Position numbers and translations under genes: made by a program. From positions 54,339 to 118,338 of the forward strand of contig JADNRX010000160.1 in NCBI GenBank assembly GCA_015501595.1: a DNA stretch of 64,000 nucleotides. The letters run 5' to 3'. The DNA comes from Hymenopellis radicata. Taxonomy: Eukaryota > Basidiomycota > Agaricomycetes > Agaricales > Physalacriaceae. The first letter of the stretch is position 1, and every line of letters starts with the position of its first letter. The notes under the pieces were generated by a model, which saw only the letters and a list, made by a program, of their open reading frames with translations, did not search any database and was not told where the DNA came from. Shown here one piece after another: positions 12,260 through 23,634 of the stretch.

Positions 12260-13480
12260 TCTCCTTCCGAACGCGTCAGCCTCCCGGACGGAGCAGCAAC
12301 ACCTCCGGATGACGTTGACGAATCACCCGCACCGTCGCCTTTCTGCCGGCCATGAATTGAGAGGACGACTTTTCGCCGTTCTGGCGACAGCATCAATGCA
12401 TAAGCCTCCGCCACGGAGCAGCAACGCTCAAGGAACAACGCTGACGGGCTGGAAGAGGCTGGATTAGCGCCCGCCCGTCGTGCCAGCAACATCGAGGCAA
12501 GAAATTTGGATGTGGGAGTTTCTTGACGGCTTCCAACAGCTGTGGACGACTCATCGCCGTTCTGCTTTTACGGCAACCGCAGAGTGCCTTCAACAAGGCT
12601 AAGGGTTGAGATTTGGGTTGGATGGCGTCGTGGACCAGCGGTGCGTACTGCTGCTTGGTTTTTATTTTGTTTTCATTTTAATTTGCCTGAACAGCCTTGA
12701 TGCTCGACCTTCAGCACGAGATCCACTGTCTTCAATCGATTCTTGTCCTCCTCCTCCTCCACAACGACGACAACGACAACAAGGACGCGTCAGCCTCCAG
12801 GACGGAGCAGCAATGCTTAAGGAACGACGGCGACGGGGCTGGAAGAGCCTGGATTGGCTTCGCGCTGTCATGCCATTTCCAACGGCTTCCAACAGCCGTG
12901 TATGGAGAGGACAACTTTTTCTGTTTTGCTCTTCCAGCGAGCACGATGGCGCGAACACGTCAGTCTTCGGAGCGGTGCAGCAATACCGCTAGATGGCGCC
13001 AGGCCAACGTCAGGCTTTAATCGGCAGATAAGTCTGCGCGGTGCCATGTTTTTCGTTGGCCATGTGGAGACGGGCAGCGAACGAGGTGCGTCCTAGTCTC
13101 GATTTCCAGACGTCCTTCCCCTCCGTCCACAACACCATCGCCCTCTGAATCGCAGCGCTTTCTTTGCGATTCCAACGGCCGTGGATTGGAAGGTCAACTT
13201 TTCGTGGTTCTGCTCTTACAGCGAGCACGGCGCGTACACATAAGCCTCTGAGATGGAGCAGCGCCACTCCTCGAGAACGGTGCTGGGCTTAAAGCGGCCA
13301 GGTAAGCCCCGCGCCGTCATGTGGACGCCTACAACGAGCTAGAATCGCGGTGTCGAGGACGCGTCAGCCTCCAGGACGGAGCAGCAACGCTTCTGGATGA
13401 CGCTGCCCTCGCCGCTGTGTCGTGTCAGTGCTTACGACAAAGTCGAGAGTTGGGATTCGGATTGGATGGCGTCGCAGACG
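12260..13480. repeat. Irregularly repeated exon-like modules in element D
   Basis: The block GCGTCAGCCTCC(A/C)GGACGG followed by AGCAGCAACGCTT recurs near 12275, 12400, 12790, 12955, 13240 and 13360. It is interleaved with (A/G)GGACGACTTTTCGCCGTTCTG-like and GGCTGGAAGAGGCTGGATT-like blocks. Related modules occur in E1 (about 6230-6390), E3 (about 22380), E4 (about 44390 and 44900-45075) and C (about 48815-48960). In several places a module ends in a splice-donor-like GTACGT followed by a T-rich run. Frames do not stay open across modules, so a protein is unlikely. A structured or spliced non-coding RNA is possible but unproven. Confidence 0.6.
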
Positions 13481-16416
13481 CATCCAGTCTAAACTGTGCG
13501 TTCTTTTCCTAACCCTATGATTCTTAAACTGACACCTTGTTCTTCCGAGACGCAACACCTACACAAGCTAGCGAGTCGTGTCGGCCCTGGCGTGGCAGCA
13601 TAGCTCCGTCGCGGATGATAAAACTGAGCCGACGCAAGGTGACACTCTCTCGGGTTTGGGAGAGCATACTGACTACCCCAGCCTTCCTATGTACATACTT
13701 ACAGGCTGCTGTGTACATACCTTGCGAATACATTCATTTTTTATCGTACATTACCAGTGCGTTGACACTCCTAGGAGCGAAAGGCGACCAGTGGACACGT
13801 GGATCTTAATCTGAATATAGTATGATTGTTGCGTGGATGGAACTTGGGCTCAGTACAGTACACGCCGTCTTATCGGAAGGGTCTTCATGCAAACAAGCCA
13901 CACTGAAATTTAATACAGCTCTAGTTGTCTGTGGGTGGCATAAGACAAGTACAACTACTTAAAGAGCATATATACAACTGTGGACACCTCTGGAATGTGA
14001 TGTTTGAGTAGGTTACACTAAGTCTACCTAAGCTAACATGTTAGTTACCTCAAGTTGACTATGAAGTTGCACCAAGTTGACTATCGAGTTGAGTCAAGTC
14101 AGCCGGAGTGACTATATGCACTCTGGTGAACTATAGATATAGCTCTTGTATAGCTCCATACCTAAGGCAACTAAACACCAAAGTGATTTTCCTGATGAGC
14201 GCGGACTGCAACTGACAGGACTCGAAGTATTGGATGCGCTGTCCGGATGCGTAACATTTGACGATAAAGGTACGGAGGATGGCGATGACGTCGAGCTTCC
14301 CGTCAAGGACGCGGTTGTCTTTTGTTCTCGGGGTCATAGCTCCAGATAGCGTGCGCACTCTCCATGGCGGCTTTCTTGGTGATGACACACATGATGTCCC
14401 CAACTCCAAGGTTAATGGTATGGGCCAAACACCTATAAGATAAATTAGCAACGTACAAAAAAGCAATGAATAACGTACATAAGGAGATTTGTGAGGTTGT
14501 TCCAACCGCCCAACTTGTGTGCCAATAGCATGGCATCAAGAGATCCAGCTAGGGTCTCATTGCTGGAGCCGTTATCGGCGGTGATCCAACCCAGCTATAG
14601 GAATAATCAATGCCAAACTGTGATCGTGTGAACGATCAACATACCTTTTGGAGCTTCTTCTTCAAGTCCACCACGCCAACTCGAATCAGGATACGCATAA
14701 ACGTGAGCGATAGGGTGGGGCCGTCGTGCTCTCCACGGTGCGACTTGAACCCGACAACCTCCTTCCGCAACTCCCAACGATCGTTGCCATCGGAGACAGA
14801 CACCTTAATCCAGGAGATCGACGCGCCCATGAACGCCTCCTTGGTCTGGTCCAATGTCCACATATCCTCGGTAGCGGACACTTTGCCAGGTGTGTCCGCT
14901 ATTTCCTTGCGAACGGCCGTCAACTTATCCACACACGCATTATGAATGTAGTTTTTGACTTGATGTGCAGATGGCTGCTCGGTGGTTTTCGTTTTTGGGC
15001 GGAAGGAAACTTCGACGTTGCGAAAGAAGACATTGTCGGCGGTGGCAAAGCTCTTGAGGCAGGTAAGTCAACTGCAATGCATAGGAAAAGAACTACTCAC
15101 TTGATCGCAACAACAGATATACTTTGCCACATGGTCCAGAACGCTCTCAAACGTATACTCCCTAGGCCCCGTCACCTTCTGCAAGCCCATCGCCTCTAAT
15201 GTCCCGGTACGGGCTGTCCTTCCGCCTCCTGTGCTCGAGCCTCAGCCTCCTTTGCCTTCTTCATGTCAGGCTTCATGGCATGATGATGCGGCTCCAAGTT
15301 CCTCTCCTTGCACCCCTTCTCGTACTCGTCCCAATGCTGGCGAATGTGGAATCGGAGTGTGGAATTGCCGCCTGTCAGAAAGGAGGATCTACGGGATTTA
15401 CCCAGAGTACTAGGTCTGTCAATCATTGGTCTGTTAATCATTAAGCTAACTCACATGCAGCTGCTGCAGATCCGTCCTTTCTTAGGCTGACCACCCTTCT
15501 CGAAAAGAGCACTACTTCTGGGCTCAAAGATAATGTCGATGTCGGCGGCTGTCTCGCGAGTGGAACGTTTAACCGTTGAAGCCTTAAGTGCGTGTTAGCT
15601 TGACACATATGAGCAGTATGACACTTACGTCCTCCTCATCCGTTAGTATCATGATCTCTTCGACCACTTGTGGGTTATCCTTGGCCTTGGCCTTGGCCTT
15701 GCCTTGCCCTTGGCCTTCGCCGCACCCGAGGCCGTCTTTTGCTTTTTGGCCGGACCTGGCTGCTTGGCCTTGCCCTTTCGCTTCAACTTGGACGATACCT
15801 CAGCCTCCTGGTCCTCCTGGTTGCCATCGTCGTCACTGGAGTCCTCCTCCTCAGGTGCGTCGTCAGCCTATATTTGTCTGTTAATATTTTTCAGGAATTG
15901 GTCACGATACGTACATCCTCTTCCTCTTCGCTACTGTCGTCAGTTGCTGTTGTTGGCGCCTTCGCCTTCTTGCCAGACTTCTTGCCGCAGCCGCCTTCTT
16001 GGCCTCGCTGGCCTTCTCAGTAGACGTGGAGGTGCGCTCTGAGCGACGTTGTGCAGACATAGCCGAAGGAGTTGGCGTAGTAGGTTGTTGTAGGTGCTGA
16101 GGGACACATATTTATGCGGAGTTGTGTTTGTCTATGATATTTTCCAGCGGCTATGCGTGCACGGACCACTTATCTAGCCCGATTTGGAACTGTACGAGTC
16201 GTACCATAGCTCCCTGTCATTTTATAGCATTTTTATTGTTAATAAGAACAACAAGTCTGTTAAACATTTTTTGTCAGGAGTAGTGTGTCAGTTAATCATT
16301 TGACTTGGTAAGTGGCGTGCATGACCATTATGAGGTACATGCACGCAGTTACCATACTTGTTTGGGTGTGAGCAGAGAGGGCCTATGAGACCTAAAAATT
16401 GATAGAGCTTGCGGCG

Positions 16417-16760
16417 GCTGTGGCTCAGATGGATGAGCTCCTGCTGTGTTTCAGCAGCAGTATGTGGGTTCAATTCCCACTCATGGCAACCTTCTTTCGA
16501 TTTTCTGAATTTGGTCGGTTAAACCGGTTATTAACGGTTATAACCGGTTTAACCGATATAGCGGTTAGTGCGGTTGTAACCGGTCAATAACCCTAACTAG
16601 CGGTTACAGGATATCTGAAATATTTTTTAACCTATAACCATAACCACTCTAACTGCTGAAACCGGTTAAGATCGTTAACCGTTATATCAGTTAGAGGTGG
16701 TTAGGTTAGGGTTAATGGGCGGTTACTAACTGGTTAACTAACCTAACTTTCAAACCCTAG
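16417..16760 (+). repeat. SINE-like unit S1 with tRNA-like head and ACCGGTT-rich body
   Basis: Positions 16417-16487 fold like a tRNA. Acceptor-type ends GCTGTGG/TCATGGC pair with wobbles. TGGCTCAGATGG resembles an A box. A five-pair stem CTGCT/AGCAG closes a 7-nt loop with GTT at the anticodon position. GTGGG/CCCAC flanks TTCAATT, and GGTTCAATTCC resembles a B box. A body made of many overlapping ACCGGTTA/TAACCGGT motifs follows, and the unit ends in ACTTTCAAACCCTAG. The same body and ending recur at 38.6-38.9 kb and 52.4-53.4 kb. The degenerate acceptor and D-arm argue against a working tRNA. Confidence 0.6.
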
Positions 16761-17514
16761 GGGGAAGGCCTATACCTCTTGAGATGAACGAGGTTGACCA
16801 CCGAATGCATCGGATAATTCTCCGGTAGGCGTAGGCGATAAACCTGCGGGTTAATCCTTTCCATAACCTCAAAAGGTCCGAGCCCTCTCTGTACAAGCTT
16901 CTTCCCCGTTCCTTCCGTTTCCACCAGCTGCAAGGAGTGCGCGTTTACCAGCACTAGATCCCCTTTATTGATCTCTTTCACAGGCTTGCGTCCTTGGTTA
17001 TACGCGACTGCTTGCCTTTCCTGAGCCGTCGCCAGCGCATCCCTTGCCAACTCTCAGTGCAACTCTCTGTCTCGTATGTATTCTTCCCCCATACGGCTGT
17101 TAATCTCTGCTTCCGCGGGACGAGCAGCATTCCAGGCGTATGGTATTGTCGAGACGGCGGGTTTGTAACCTAATAAGAGTTCGTCTGGTCTTGCGTCGAT
17201 AGACGAGTGGCGACTAGAGTTGTAAGCAAATTTTAGCTCCCCCAGCCACTTGGCCCAGTCGTTCCGATTGCCCTTGACATTACGATCGTAGCATGATTTC
17301 GAGGCGGCGCGTTGAGGATCTCGGTTTGCCCGTCCGTCTGAGGGTAGTGGGCGGTCGATACCACTAGCTTAGTGCCGTAGAAGGAACAAACCGCCTTCCA
17401 GAACGCGCTCGTCCAACGCTTGTCTCGGTCGCAAATGATTTTTCGCGGGCAATCCAAAGGTGTCAACGATATGATCTTTGAATAGCTTGGCGAACCCTTC
17501 CGAGCTGAGCTCAT
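16757..17514 (-). pseudogene. Ty3/gypsy integrase core and C-terminal region (frameshifted)
   Basis: The integrase core is visible as KIICDRDKRWTSAFWKAVC and STAHYPQTDGQTE, which contains the conserved PQTDGQ block of Ty3 integrases. A second open segment, 17050-16757, carries KGDLVLVNAHSLQLVE, LGPFEVMERINPQVYRLRLP and VVNLVHLKRY, the GPF/Y-type C-terminal module. At least two frameshifts separate these from each other and from the upstream polyprotein at 17514. The usual chromodomain or tail after LKRY is missing because the element ends there. Confidence 0.85.
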
Positions 17515-20153
17515 TATGAGTGGGGTATCATCAGAGCAAACTTGGTGAGTTTATCCACTATAACTAGAACAGCGGTAAACTTCTCCACGCCGAGGCTGGG
17601 AGACCGGTTGATCAAGTCTAGGGAGACCGTCTCAAAAGGTCGCTCCGGTATGGGTGCTGGACGTAAGCCGCCTTCCCTACCAGTGCGATCAACCTTCGTT
17701 TTCTGACAGTAGTCGCAGGTCTGTACGAAAATTCTCGAATCTTTGGCCATAGAGGGCCAAAAGAAGATGCCACGTAGACGACTAAGTAGGCTGCGAGCGC
17801 CTTCGTGTGCCCCTTCGCTAGCTGAGTTATGAATCCAATTCAAAACCCAGTTTACCATGCTGCGAGGCACACATAAACGCATTTTCCAGTCCGCGTCCGC
17901 GAAATAGAGTAGCCCACTCTCCGCGCGTCGGTAATGCGAGGGAGTCAAGGGTTGCTCTGCGGAGGGAGCTGATCGCGCATACGCATCTTTAAAAGAGCGA
18001 TCTTCCGCATAACCCTCCACGAACTTCTGAACGAGTTCTTCGTCTACGGAAATTAGGAGCTTTGAGTGTCTGTCCTCGTGAAGATCTTCCTGAATGGCCT
18101 TCTCCACTGATTCCGGAGTACCCCATTCTTCCAGATCTACCTCGTGAGGCAGTTCATCCAGAGGGTTATCACCTTGGAGAACGGGGTCTTCTGACGCAAC
18201 AGATTGCACTAGCGGCGAGGAGGGTTTTGGAGACTCTTTCCCAGGTTTTGGAGACTTCTTTCCTTTCGGCGCTTTCGGTGTTGGCTGAGCCGTGCTTGTC
18301 TTCTCATTGGTTTTAGAACTGGAACGAGTCTGAACCGCGTCTACTCGAGCGGTAAAATGGGTCAAGCAGATCCTCCCAATACCAGACTTCGAAGGCGGCC
18401 CGTCTGGCTGAAGTTTTCTTTTCCTCCAGCTGTTGGGCGGCCTCAACTGTGTCTTCGTCTGGCGGATTGGGTCTGAAGCATCTACGGAGGGGGAGTGGTG
18501 TTCCGGAATCCGTGGTAATCTCAAGAGTGGATCGACATTGGAGTGAACTCGCCCTGGACGATGCACGATTTTTAATCCAGGGAAAGCGGCATAAACCGCA
18601 CCCCAAGCTGCTAACTGTTTATTCGTATTCTCGTAAACCCTTGCCCACTGCAGCGCTGCATGGTCCGTAATAAGGATAACCTGTTCGCCTTCGATGAAGG
18701 GCTGGAACTTCACCAACGACTCTTTCGCGGCGAGAGCCTCCCGTTCCGTCGCGCTGTAGTTGCGTTCGGCTGGCTTGAAAGTTCGACTCCAGTATACGAT
18801 GACCCGTTCTACGTACACCCAAGTATCCTCGAAATCCTCCGCCCAGGTCAGCACCTCCTCAGCTTCGTCTATATCCTTGGCCACCTTGGTAACCAGACGA
18901 GGGATAGGTAATTCATGCTCGAACGACCGTTGTAACCATTCATAAGTCGGAGTGCCCCGCAAATCTCGTATCTGGATCTTCTGTACCTGCTGAAGGCTTG
19001 CCCCTAGAGCAGTATCGGAGGTGTCTGTATACAACCGGTAGGGTTGTCCTGCGATAGGATGTCCTAGTACCGGAGCCATGGAGAGGGCTTCTTTAGCTTG
19101 AGTGAATGCTAACTCTTGCTCTGCCTCCCAGTAGAACTTGACGCCTTTCTGTAGCAGGCGGAAGAGTGGTGCGGCGATGAAGGAGTAGAACGGAATGTAC
19201 GCTGAGAAGTACACTACCATTCCTAAAAACTTCTGTAGGTCGGACACCGTCTTCGGTCGTTGCAACTCCAGGATGGCGGCCACCTTCTCTTTATGAGTAG
19301 AAAATCCTAAGCGCGACACCTTATGGCCAAGAAGAAGGATAGACGAGTACCCGATAAAACACTTGGATGGAGCTAAGGTAATACCGGCCGTTTCTACGGC
19401 GCTGAGAACGCGGTCCAGATGGACGAGATGTTCCTCCCAGGAGCGGGAGTATACCACTATATCGTCTATATAGACGAGGGTGAAAATCCAGAGGTACGGA
19501 GCCAGTATGCCTTGCATGACTCGCTGAAAGATGGATGGGCCGTTACGGAGTCCAAATGGCATCCTTCGGAATTGGTATAAGCCCATATGACTTCGGAAAG
19601 CTGTCTTTTCCCGATCGCCTTCCGCCATCTCAAGCTGAGTAAATCCTGCTAAGGCGTCGAAAGATGACAGCACCTGAGCGCCAGACAGAGCCTGTAGTAT
19701 TTCTGACTGTCGAGGAATAGGGAACTCGTCCGGTATGGTTTGTGCGTTTAGTTCACGATAGTCGACTGCTAATCGAGGTTTACCGTTGCGGAATACAACC
19801 ACACATGGAAAACCCCAAGGGCTGACTGATTTCTCGATTACTCCTTTCTCGAACCAGTCGTTCACCTGCTTCTCGATTACCTCTCGTTTCAGTGGGGATG
19901 CGGCATACATCGGCTTTGAGACGGGAGCGGAGCCTTCTTTAAGGGGAATTGGTACTTCCACGTTAAGGTGACCTAAGCGACCATGCACGCCGAAGGCTCC
20001 TTCCTTCTTCTTTAAGAGGTCGATCAGCCTTGGCTTGATGTCTTCCGGAATATCAGGCCCCAGATTCACTAGGTCTGAGACGTCCTTGTCCGAAGGTTCT
20101 TCAGGCAAGGCTGCCAGCTTCGGGCCCCATGAGTCGTCTTCGTCCAATTCCAC
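17514..20153 (-). CDS. Ty3/gypsy reverse transcriptase, RNase H and N-terminal integrase
   Basis: The open frame is 879 residues. Near residues 55-110 it has the RT entry region (VPIPLKEGSAPVSKPMY, EKGVIEKSVSPWGFP). The catalytic motif is VYIDDIVVYS. Then come the RNase H type segments YRLYTDTSDTALGASL and EREALAAKESLVKFQPFIEG with ITDHAALQW. The C-terminal part has the HHCC zinc-binding motif (HNSASEGAHEG ... CDYCQKTK) and the start of the integrase core (VSLDLI, VIVDKLTKFALM). The frame stops at 17514 before the integrase core is complete. It is the best-preserved piece of the element and would make the replication enzymes of an LTR retrotransposon, copying RNA to cDNA in virus-like particles. 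Confidence 0.92.
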   Translation of the reverse strand: MELDEDDSWGPKLAALPEEPSDKDVSDLVNLGPDIPEDIKPRLIDLLKKKEGAFGVHGRLGHLNVEVPIPLKEGSAPVSKPMYAASPLKREVIEKQVNDWFEKGVIEKSVSPWGFPCVVVFRNGKPRLAVDYRELNAQTIPDEFPIPRQSEILQALSGAQVLSSFDALAGFTQLEMAEGDREKTAFRSHMGLYQFRRMPFGLRNGPSIFQRVMQGILAPYLWIFTLVYIDDIVVYSRSWEEHLVHLDRVLSAVETAGITLAPSKCFIGYSSILLLGHKVSRLGFSTHKEKVAAILELQRPKTVSDLQKFLGMVVYFSAYIPFYSFIAAPLFRLLQKGVKFYWEAEQELAFTQAKEALSMAPVLGHPIAGQPYRLYTDTSDTALGASLQQVQKIQIRDLRGTPTYEWLQRSFEHELPIPRLVTKVAKDIDEAEEVLTWAEDFEDTWVYVERVIVYWSRTFKPAERNYSATEREALAAKESLVKFQPFIEGEQVILITDHAALQWARVYENTNKQLAAWGAVYAAFPGLKIVHRPGRVHSNVDPLLRLPRIPEHHSPSVDASDPIRQTKTQLRPPNSWRKRKLQPDGPPSKSGIGRICLTHFTARVDAVQTRSSSKTNEKTSTAQPTPKAPKGKKSPKPGKESPKPSSPLVQSVASEDPVLQGDNPLDELPHEVDLEEWGTPESVEKAIQEDLHEDRHSKLLISVDEELVQKFVEGYAEDRSFKDAYARSAPSAEQPLTPSHYRRAESGLLYFADADWKMRLCVPRSMVNWVLNWIHNSASEGAHEGARSLLSRLRGIFFWPSMAKDSRIFVQTCDYCQKTKVDRTGREGGLRPAPIPERPFETVSLDLINRSPSLGVEKFTAVLVIVDKLTKFALMIPHS

Positions 20154-20225
20154 GGCTACGGGAACAAAGGGGTTCGGTTCTGCTTGAATCTTGTCTTGTT
20201 CTTGATTGATTTTCTCTTCTTCTTT

Positions 20226-21103
20226 TCATATACGTTCCCGGCTGATCTTGTAGGCGACGCCCCCCTCGTCGTCCTCGTCTAGAATTTCTTCCATGACGAC
20301 TTGTTTAGGACTCGACGGAGTAACCACAGGATGACCGACGCTCGGAGCTGGGCTTTGCGAGGGCGCCACGGCTGGAGATGAACTCGCAGCGGGCACCGAC
20401 TCTGCTCGGCCTCTAGCTTCCTTTGCTTCGAAATCCTCTGTCCCTTCCGATGAGACTGAACTTCCTGATGGGGTCGTCGCCTCAGTCTCTCCAGATTCCG
20501 TATCACTCTCCTCACTTCCCCCTGTACTCACTTCCTCCTTCAGCATACTTTCCACCCATAGTCTCATCATCTCTGCTTTGGCGGTATAGGCCTCGTACAG
20601 TTCCTCGCCTTCCGCCGGGGAGTCTAGGTCCAGCTCTGGGTTAAGCAGATGCCCCACCAAATCTCCTGCGCGAATCATGATGGGCCTTGTTCCGGGATTC
20701 GCCATGGGTAAGTAAGGACTGTCGCTTTGGATCCAACTGGTTGCTATTGCCGCTATTTCCTCGTTTTCGTCTGCTATGAGAACTTTGTCAACGATCCAGC
20801 TCTTTCTCTCGCCCCACTCGGCAACCACTTCGAGATATTGCACGAAGCCTGGCTTGATGATTAGATCGTTAGCTGCATAAACGGGAGGTGGCGCAAAAGG
20901 CACGCTTGAACGTCGACGGGCTCTGGCTCGCCGAGCCAGTTTTCGTTGGACGAACGAGCTGGAGTGCGCAAAAGACCGTCGTATTTCGAATCCCAGCTCG
21001 ACGTCCAAAGATGAAGACGCTTCAATCCTGTAGCCTTGACGCGGTAGCGTCATAAAACAGTGTCCAGATGCTCTACGTTCAACTCCCATCTCATACGATG
21101 TCT
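20226..21103 (-). CDS. Ty3/gypsy linker segment between protease and reverse transcriptase
   Basis: This minus-strand frame (about 290 residues) begins at the inner edge of E3 with QTSYEMGVERRASGHCFM. It includes an Arg-rich tract (KLARRARARRRS) and a beta-rich region (PGFVQYLEVVAEWGERKSW, PGTRPIMIRAGDLVGHLL), then a long Ser/Glu-rich tail ending KISRERI. It aligns in position with the spacer that follows the protease in many mushroom Ty3 elements. It is separated from the RT frame by about 70 nt with a frame change. Confidence 0.75.
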
Positions 21104-22731
21104 GGAAATCATGAAACCTGACCAAGGTTTCTTAAGATCCTCCGGTCGTGATCGGGATAAGATAAGATTTGTCTTAAGCTCAATCTTGTCTTAATAAATG
21201 TTACCCCCCGACTACCTAGTGAGAAGAACATCTTAAGATGATCTTAAGATATTGGCTTAAGATACAATATTGTAGTTTCAGATTTGAAAAATAAACTTTC
21301 ATGACTGTAAGCAATCACTATGACTTCTGGGCTAAATATTCATGTGTGCCATACGAGCATGCTTGTGCTAAGGAGTACAGCTACATTTCACAGTACACGA
21401 TAATCCTGCATACCTCCCGTCGATGCAAAACTGTGGGTAAATGTTGCATAGCCGGAAGATGGCGAAGTCGAAGCTGCATGTTGGTGTGGAGGGTAGTCTT
21501 GTGGAGTGGTGGGGCTGGCGTGGTGCGGGTGATCGAAGTGGGATGTGTTGTGGTTGCAGCGTCGTCATGGTCATAGTGTCGTCGTGGTCGTGGTCGCGGA
21601 TTTGTAGTGGTCGCGGATTTGTGGTGGTCAGGGTTGTGTGACAGCCATTGCAGGTCAGTAAGATAGTCGTGGTTGCAGTGTCGTGGTAGTCGTACTGTGC
21701 AATATAAGTCATTGCAAAAACAAAGAAAAAAGACATGCACCTGATGACACGCCTGTCGCCGCGTCGAGTTGTCATCATCATGGAGACGTGATCATGGTCT
21801 TTGTGCTGGGGTAGTCGTGATCGTGTCAAGATCATCACAGTAAATGTATCCAGATCTTCGTGATGTCTTGGTTGTTGCCGTCGTCGAGGTAGATATTGTG
21901 TCGCCATTGTCCGTTGTTGAGATTGAGGAGGCGGTGTCGTCTTAACGTCATTGCGGTTCTTGAAATGGTGTAGTGGTAGTCAACGTGCCGTTGTCGCCGT
22001 GGCATCGTTATCATCCAGGCACTATCGTGATCATAGCCTGAGGTGAATGAACTGTAAGTAAGCAGACAAAGGAATGGATGAGAGACGCACCTGCTCGACT
22101 TATCATCGATTGTTGCGATGGTTGTGGTGTTGGGCCGCTGTCATCCTGACGTCGAGGTCGTGGACTCGTGATCGTCGTGTCATCCTTGCTGCTATCGTCG
22201 TGCTATAGTCATCGTGGCGCCGTTATTGTGATCCTCTTGTAATAAGTCATTATAGTAATACGGCGAAAAAAGCACGCACTTGGTGACGTTGCCTGTCTGC
22301 AGACAGACAGCGTCAAATTCCTTGATTCCGCTAACCCCTGGGGATCACCATCTGTGTCGTTGGGAATTTGCAGCCTCGTTGGAGGGCTTACGCATCCAGC
22401 GGGGCCGCCGGGGCTCTTCAAGCCTGCAAATCCACAAAAAATTGAGAAAGAGACATAGATGGATGCATAACGACGCCCAGAGGGCCCGTGTCCCAAGGTC
22501 GGGCCGTCAGAGACCAGGTGTCGTGAGGGGATGATGGTAAATGGAGAGATCACAAGCAAAAAGCAATAATCGTTATTACACACCATGTGATCTCCGGCAT
22601 TTGCCGTCGGTCAAATCTGCCCAAGTCGCACACCTTCAACACAGCCAGACGTTCAAATGAGCGCACCTTGTGTTCCGATAATAATGATTCGTTTGATGAA
22701 CTGATCAAGCCAAGCGTCGCGTGAGTTGTGA

Positions 22732-23067
22732 TCAGAGCGCCTTGTGATTGATCATATCATACCGACGACGATCTGCACACCCGCATGAAGAGAGGCAATG
22801 TCCGCGCTTGGTCCCTCCGACGCAAGCCATGGTGGTGACATTCATGTAATCGCCCAGGAAGAATGACTGTCTGGATCTGGAGAGCCAATTCACGAGTCGG
22901 TGCCAGGATGATGGCCTGAGTCGCCTGGAGGGACATGTCCAGTCGTGAAGGATAGACACAGAGAATGTGGCCATCTTTCCCGGCCAGACTGGGCTTGGGC
23001 GATGACATCCTTGCCGATGTGACGGGAACGATAGCGCGCTGCTGAATGGCGGATGGACGCTTAAATC
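22732..23067 (-). pseudogene. Captured fragment of an eIF4A-type DEAD-box helicase
   Basis: On the minus strand, split over three frames, I read FKRPSAIQQRAIVPVTS (Q motif and start of the first RecA domain), a damaged Walker A neighbourhood (DVIAQAQSG then loss of GTGKT), SLQATQAIILAPTRELALQI (motif Ia), DYMNVTTMACVGGT (motif Ib neighbourhood) and YDMINHKAL. The order and spacing are those of eIF4A. It is cut off before the DEAD box and carries several indels, so it cannot work as a helicase. It lies wholly within element E3. Confidence 0.85.
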
Positions 23068-23634
23068 TGACATTCGGTGAGAACGAGGTGTTGTTTGGGT
23101 ACTCGCTAGGCCGTCACCCGTATGTTTGGCAGTTTGTTTCGTCGCAGTCTTGCTGGCGTCGTCGTACTTGTTCACCCTACGGTCGTCGTTTGGGTACTCA
23201 CGGTGGTCATTGATCCAACAATGAGGTCCGTTGTCCCGCCCCAGTATCATTATCATCCTGTAGCGGATAACATTGAAGAGGATCAGTCATCCCTCACTGG
23301 TTATGTCGTCGCTCGCTGGTGACAACGTCCTCGTCCGCCTGCGATATCGTCCTCACCTGTATATCGTCTTCGCCGGCCATATCATCCTCGCTCACGAGTG
23401 AGATCATTTTTCCTCGCTAGTCCATCGTCCTCGCGCGCTGAGACGGTCCTCAATGGCTAGTTCCAATGCTGTTTCTGCTTCATGGGCTCGCTGACGATTG
23501 TCCTCGTAGAGATGTCGTCTGCTGCTATCTTGACACCAGGCGACGAGGCGAGAGGGAGGCCTTGATCAGAGAGCCTATGTCGGACTTGAGTTAACGGGGT
23601 GACCCGCAGTAGTACTTGCATTCCTAAGGTTCTT

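Larger units (their letters stand above)
9422..14196. mobile_element. Cargo-type element D (ATCAGGAAA termini, 4-bp target duplication)
   Basis: The left end ATCAGGAAAAGTGG and the right end, read on the other strand ATCAGGAAAATCACTTTGG, are inverted repeats. GAGC lies at 9418-9421 and 14197-14200. Subterminal zones carry repeated GTCAACCT / AAGTTGACT motifs. Excision with one GAGC rejoins the hAT transposase reading frame. The element is 4775 bp long. It holds a 22-bp minisatellite, hairpins and repeated exon-like modules (12260-13480), but no transposase is visible. Element C at 46153 has the same termini. Superfamily is unknown. Confidence 0.75.
3497..16060 (-). pseudogene. hAT-family transposase gene, split by two insertions
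   Basis: Three blocks on the minus strand form one hAT transposase: 16060-14197, 9421-8165 and 3730-3497. Block 1 has a Lys/Glu/Asp-rich N-terminus, a BED-like region (ICSSC, then STLRFHIRQHWDEYEKGC), the first catalytic-type aspartate in ATEDMWTLDQTK, the second in TADNGSSNET, and CLAHTINLGVGD. Block 2 continues with VLHGNTWWGSAHGMMDRAY, FGPMTVI and the dimerisation region ending SVPCERLFS. Block 3 resumes at FSSGKFTASDLR and stops at 3497. Removing element D with one GAGC joins blocks 1 and 2 in frame. Removing E1 with one AGAGAAT restores the SERLFSSGKF context. Many small introns are present. Local frameshifts, for instance after SYDPENKR near 14310, suggest it was already decaying. Confidence 0.85.

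Noticed and set aside
14197..16060. The N- and C-terminal hAT blocks as remnants of two separate hAT copies
   Set aside because: Removing D with one GAGC joins them in frame at the expected place in the family (LQSAL|KPVLKMV), so one interrupted gene is the simpler reading.
16417..16487. A functional nuclear tRNA gene (Asn-type GTT anticodon position)
   Set aside because: The anticodon and T arms are good, but the acceptor relies on several wobbles and overlaps the D-arm. The sequence is fused to a repeat body found elsewhere. A SINE head fits better.
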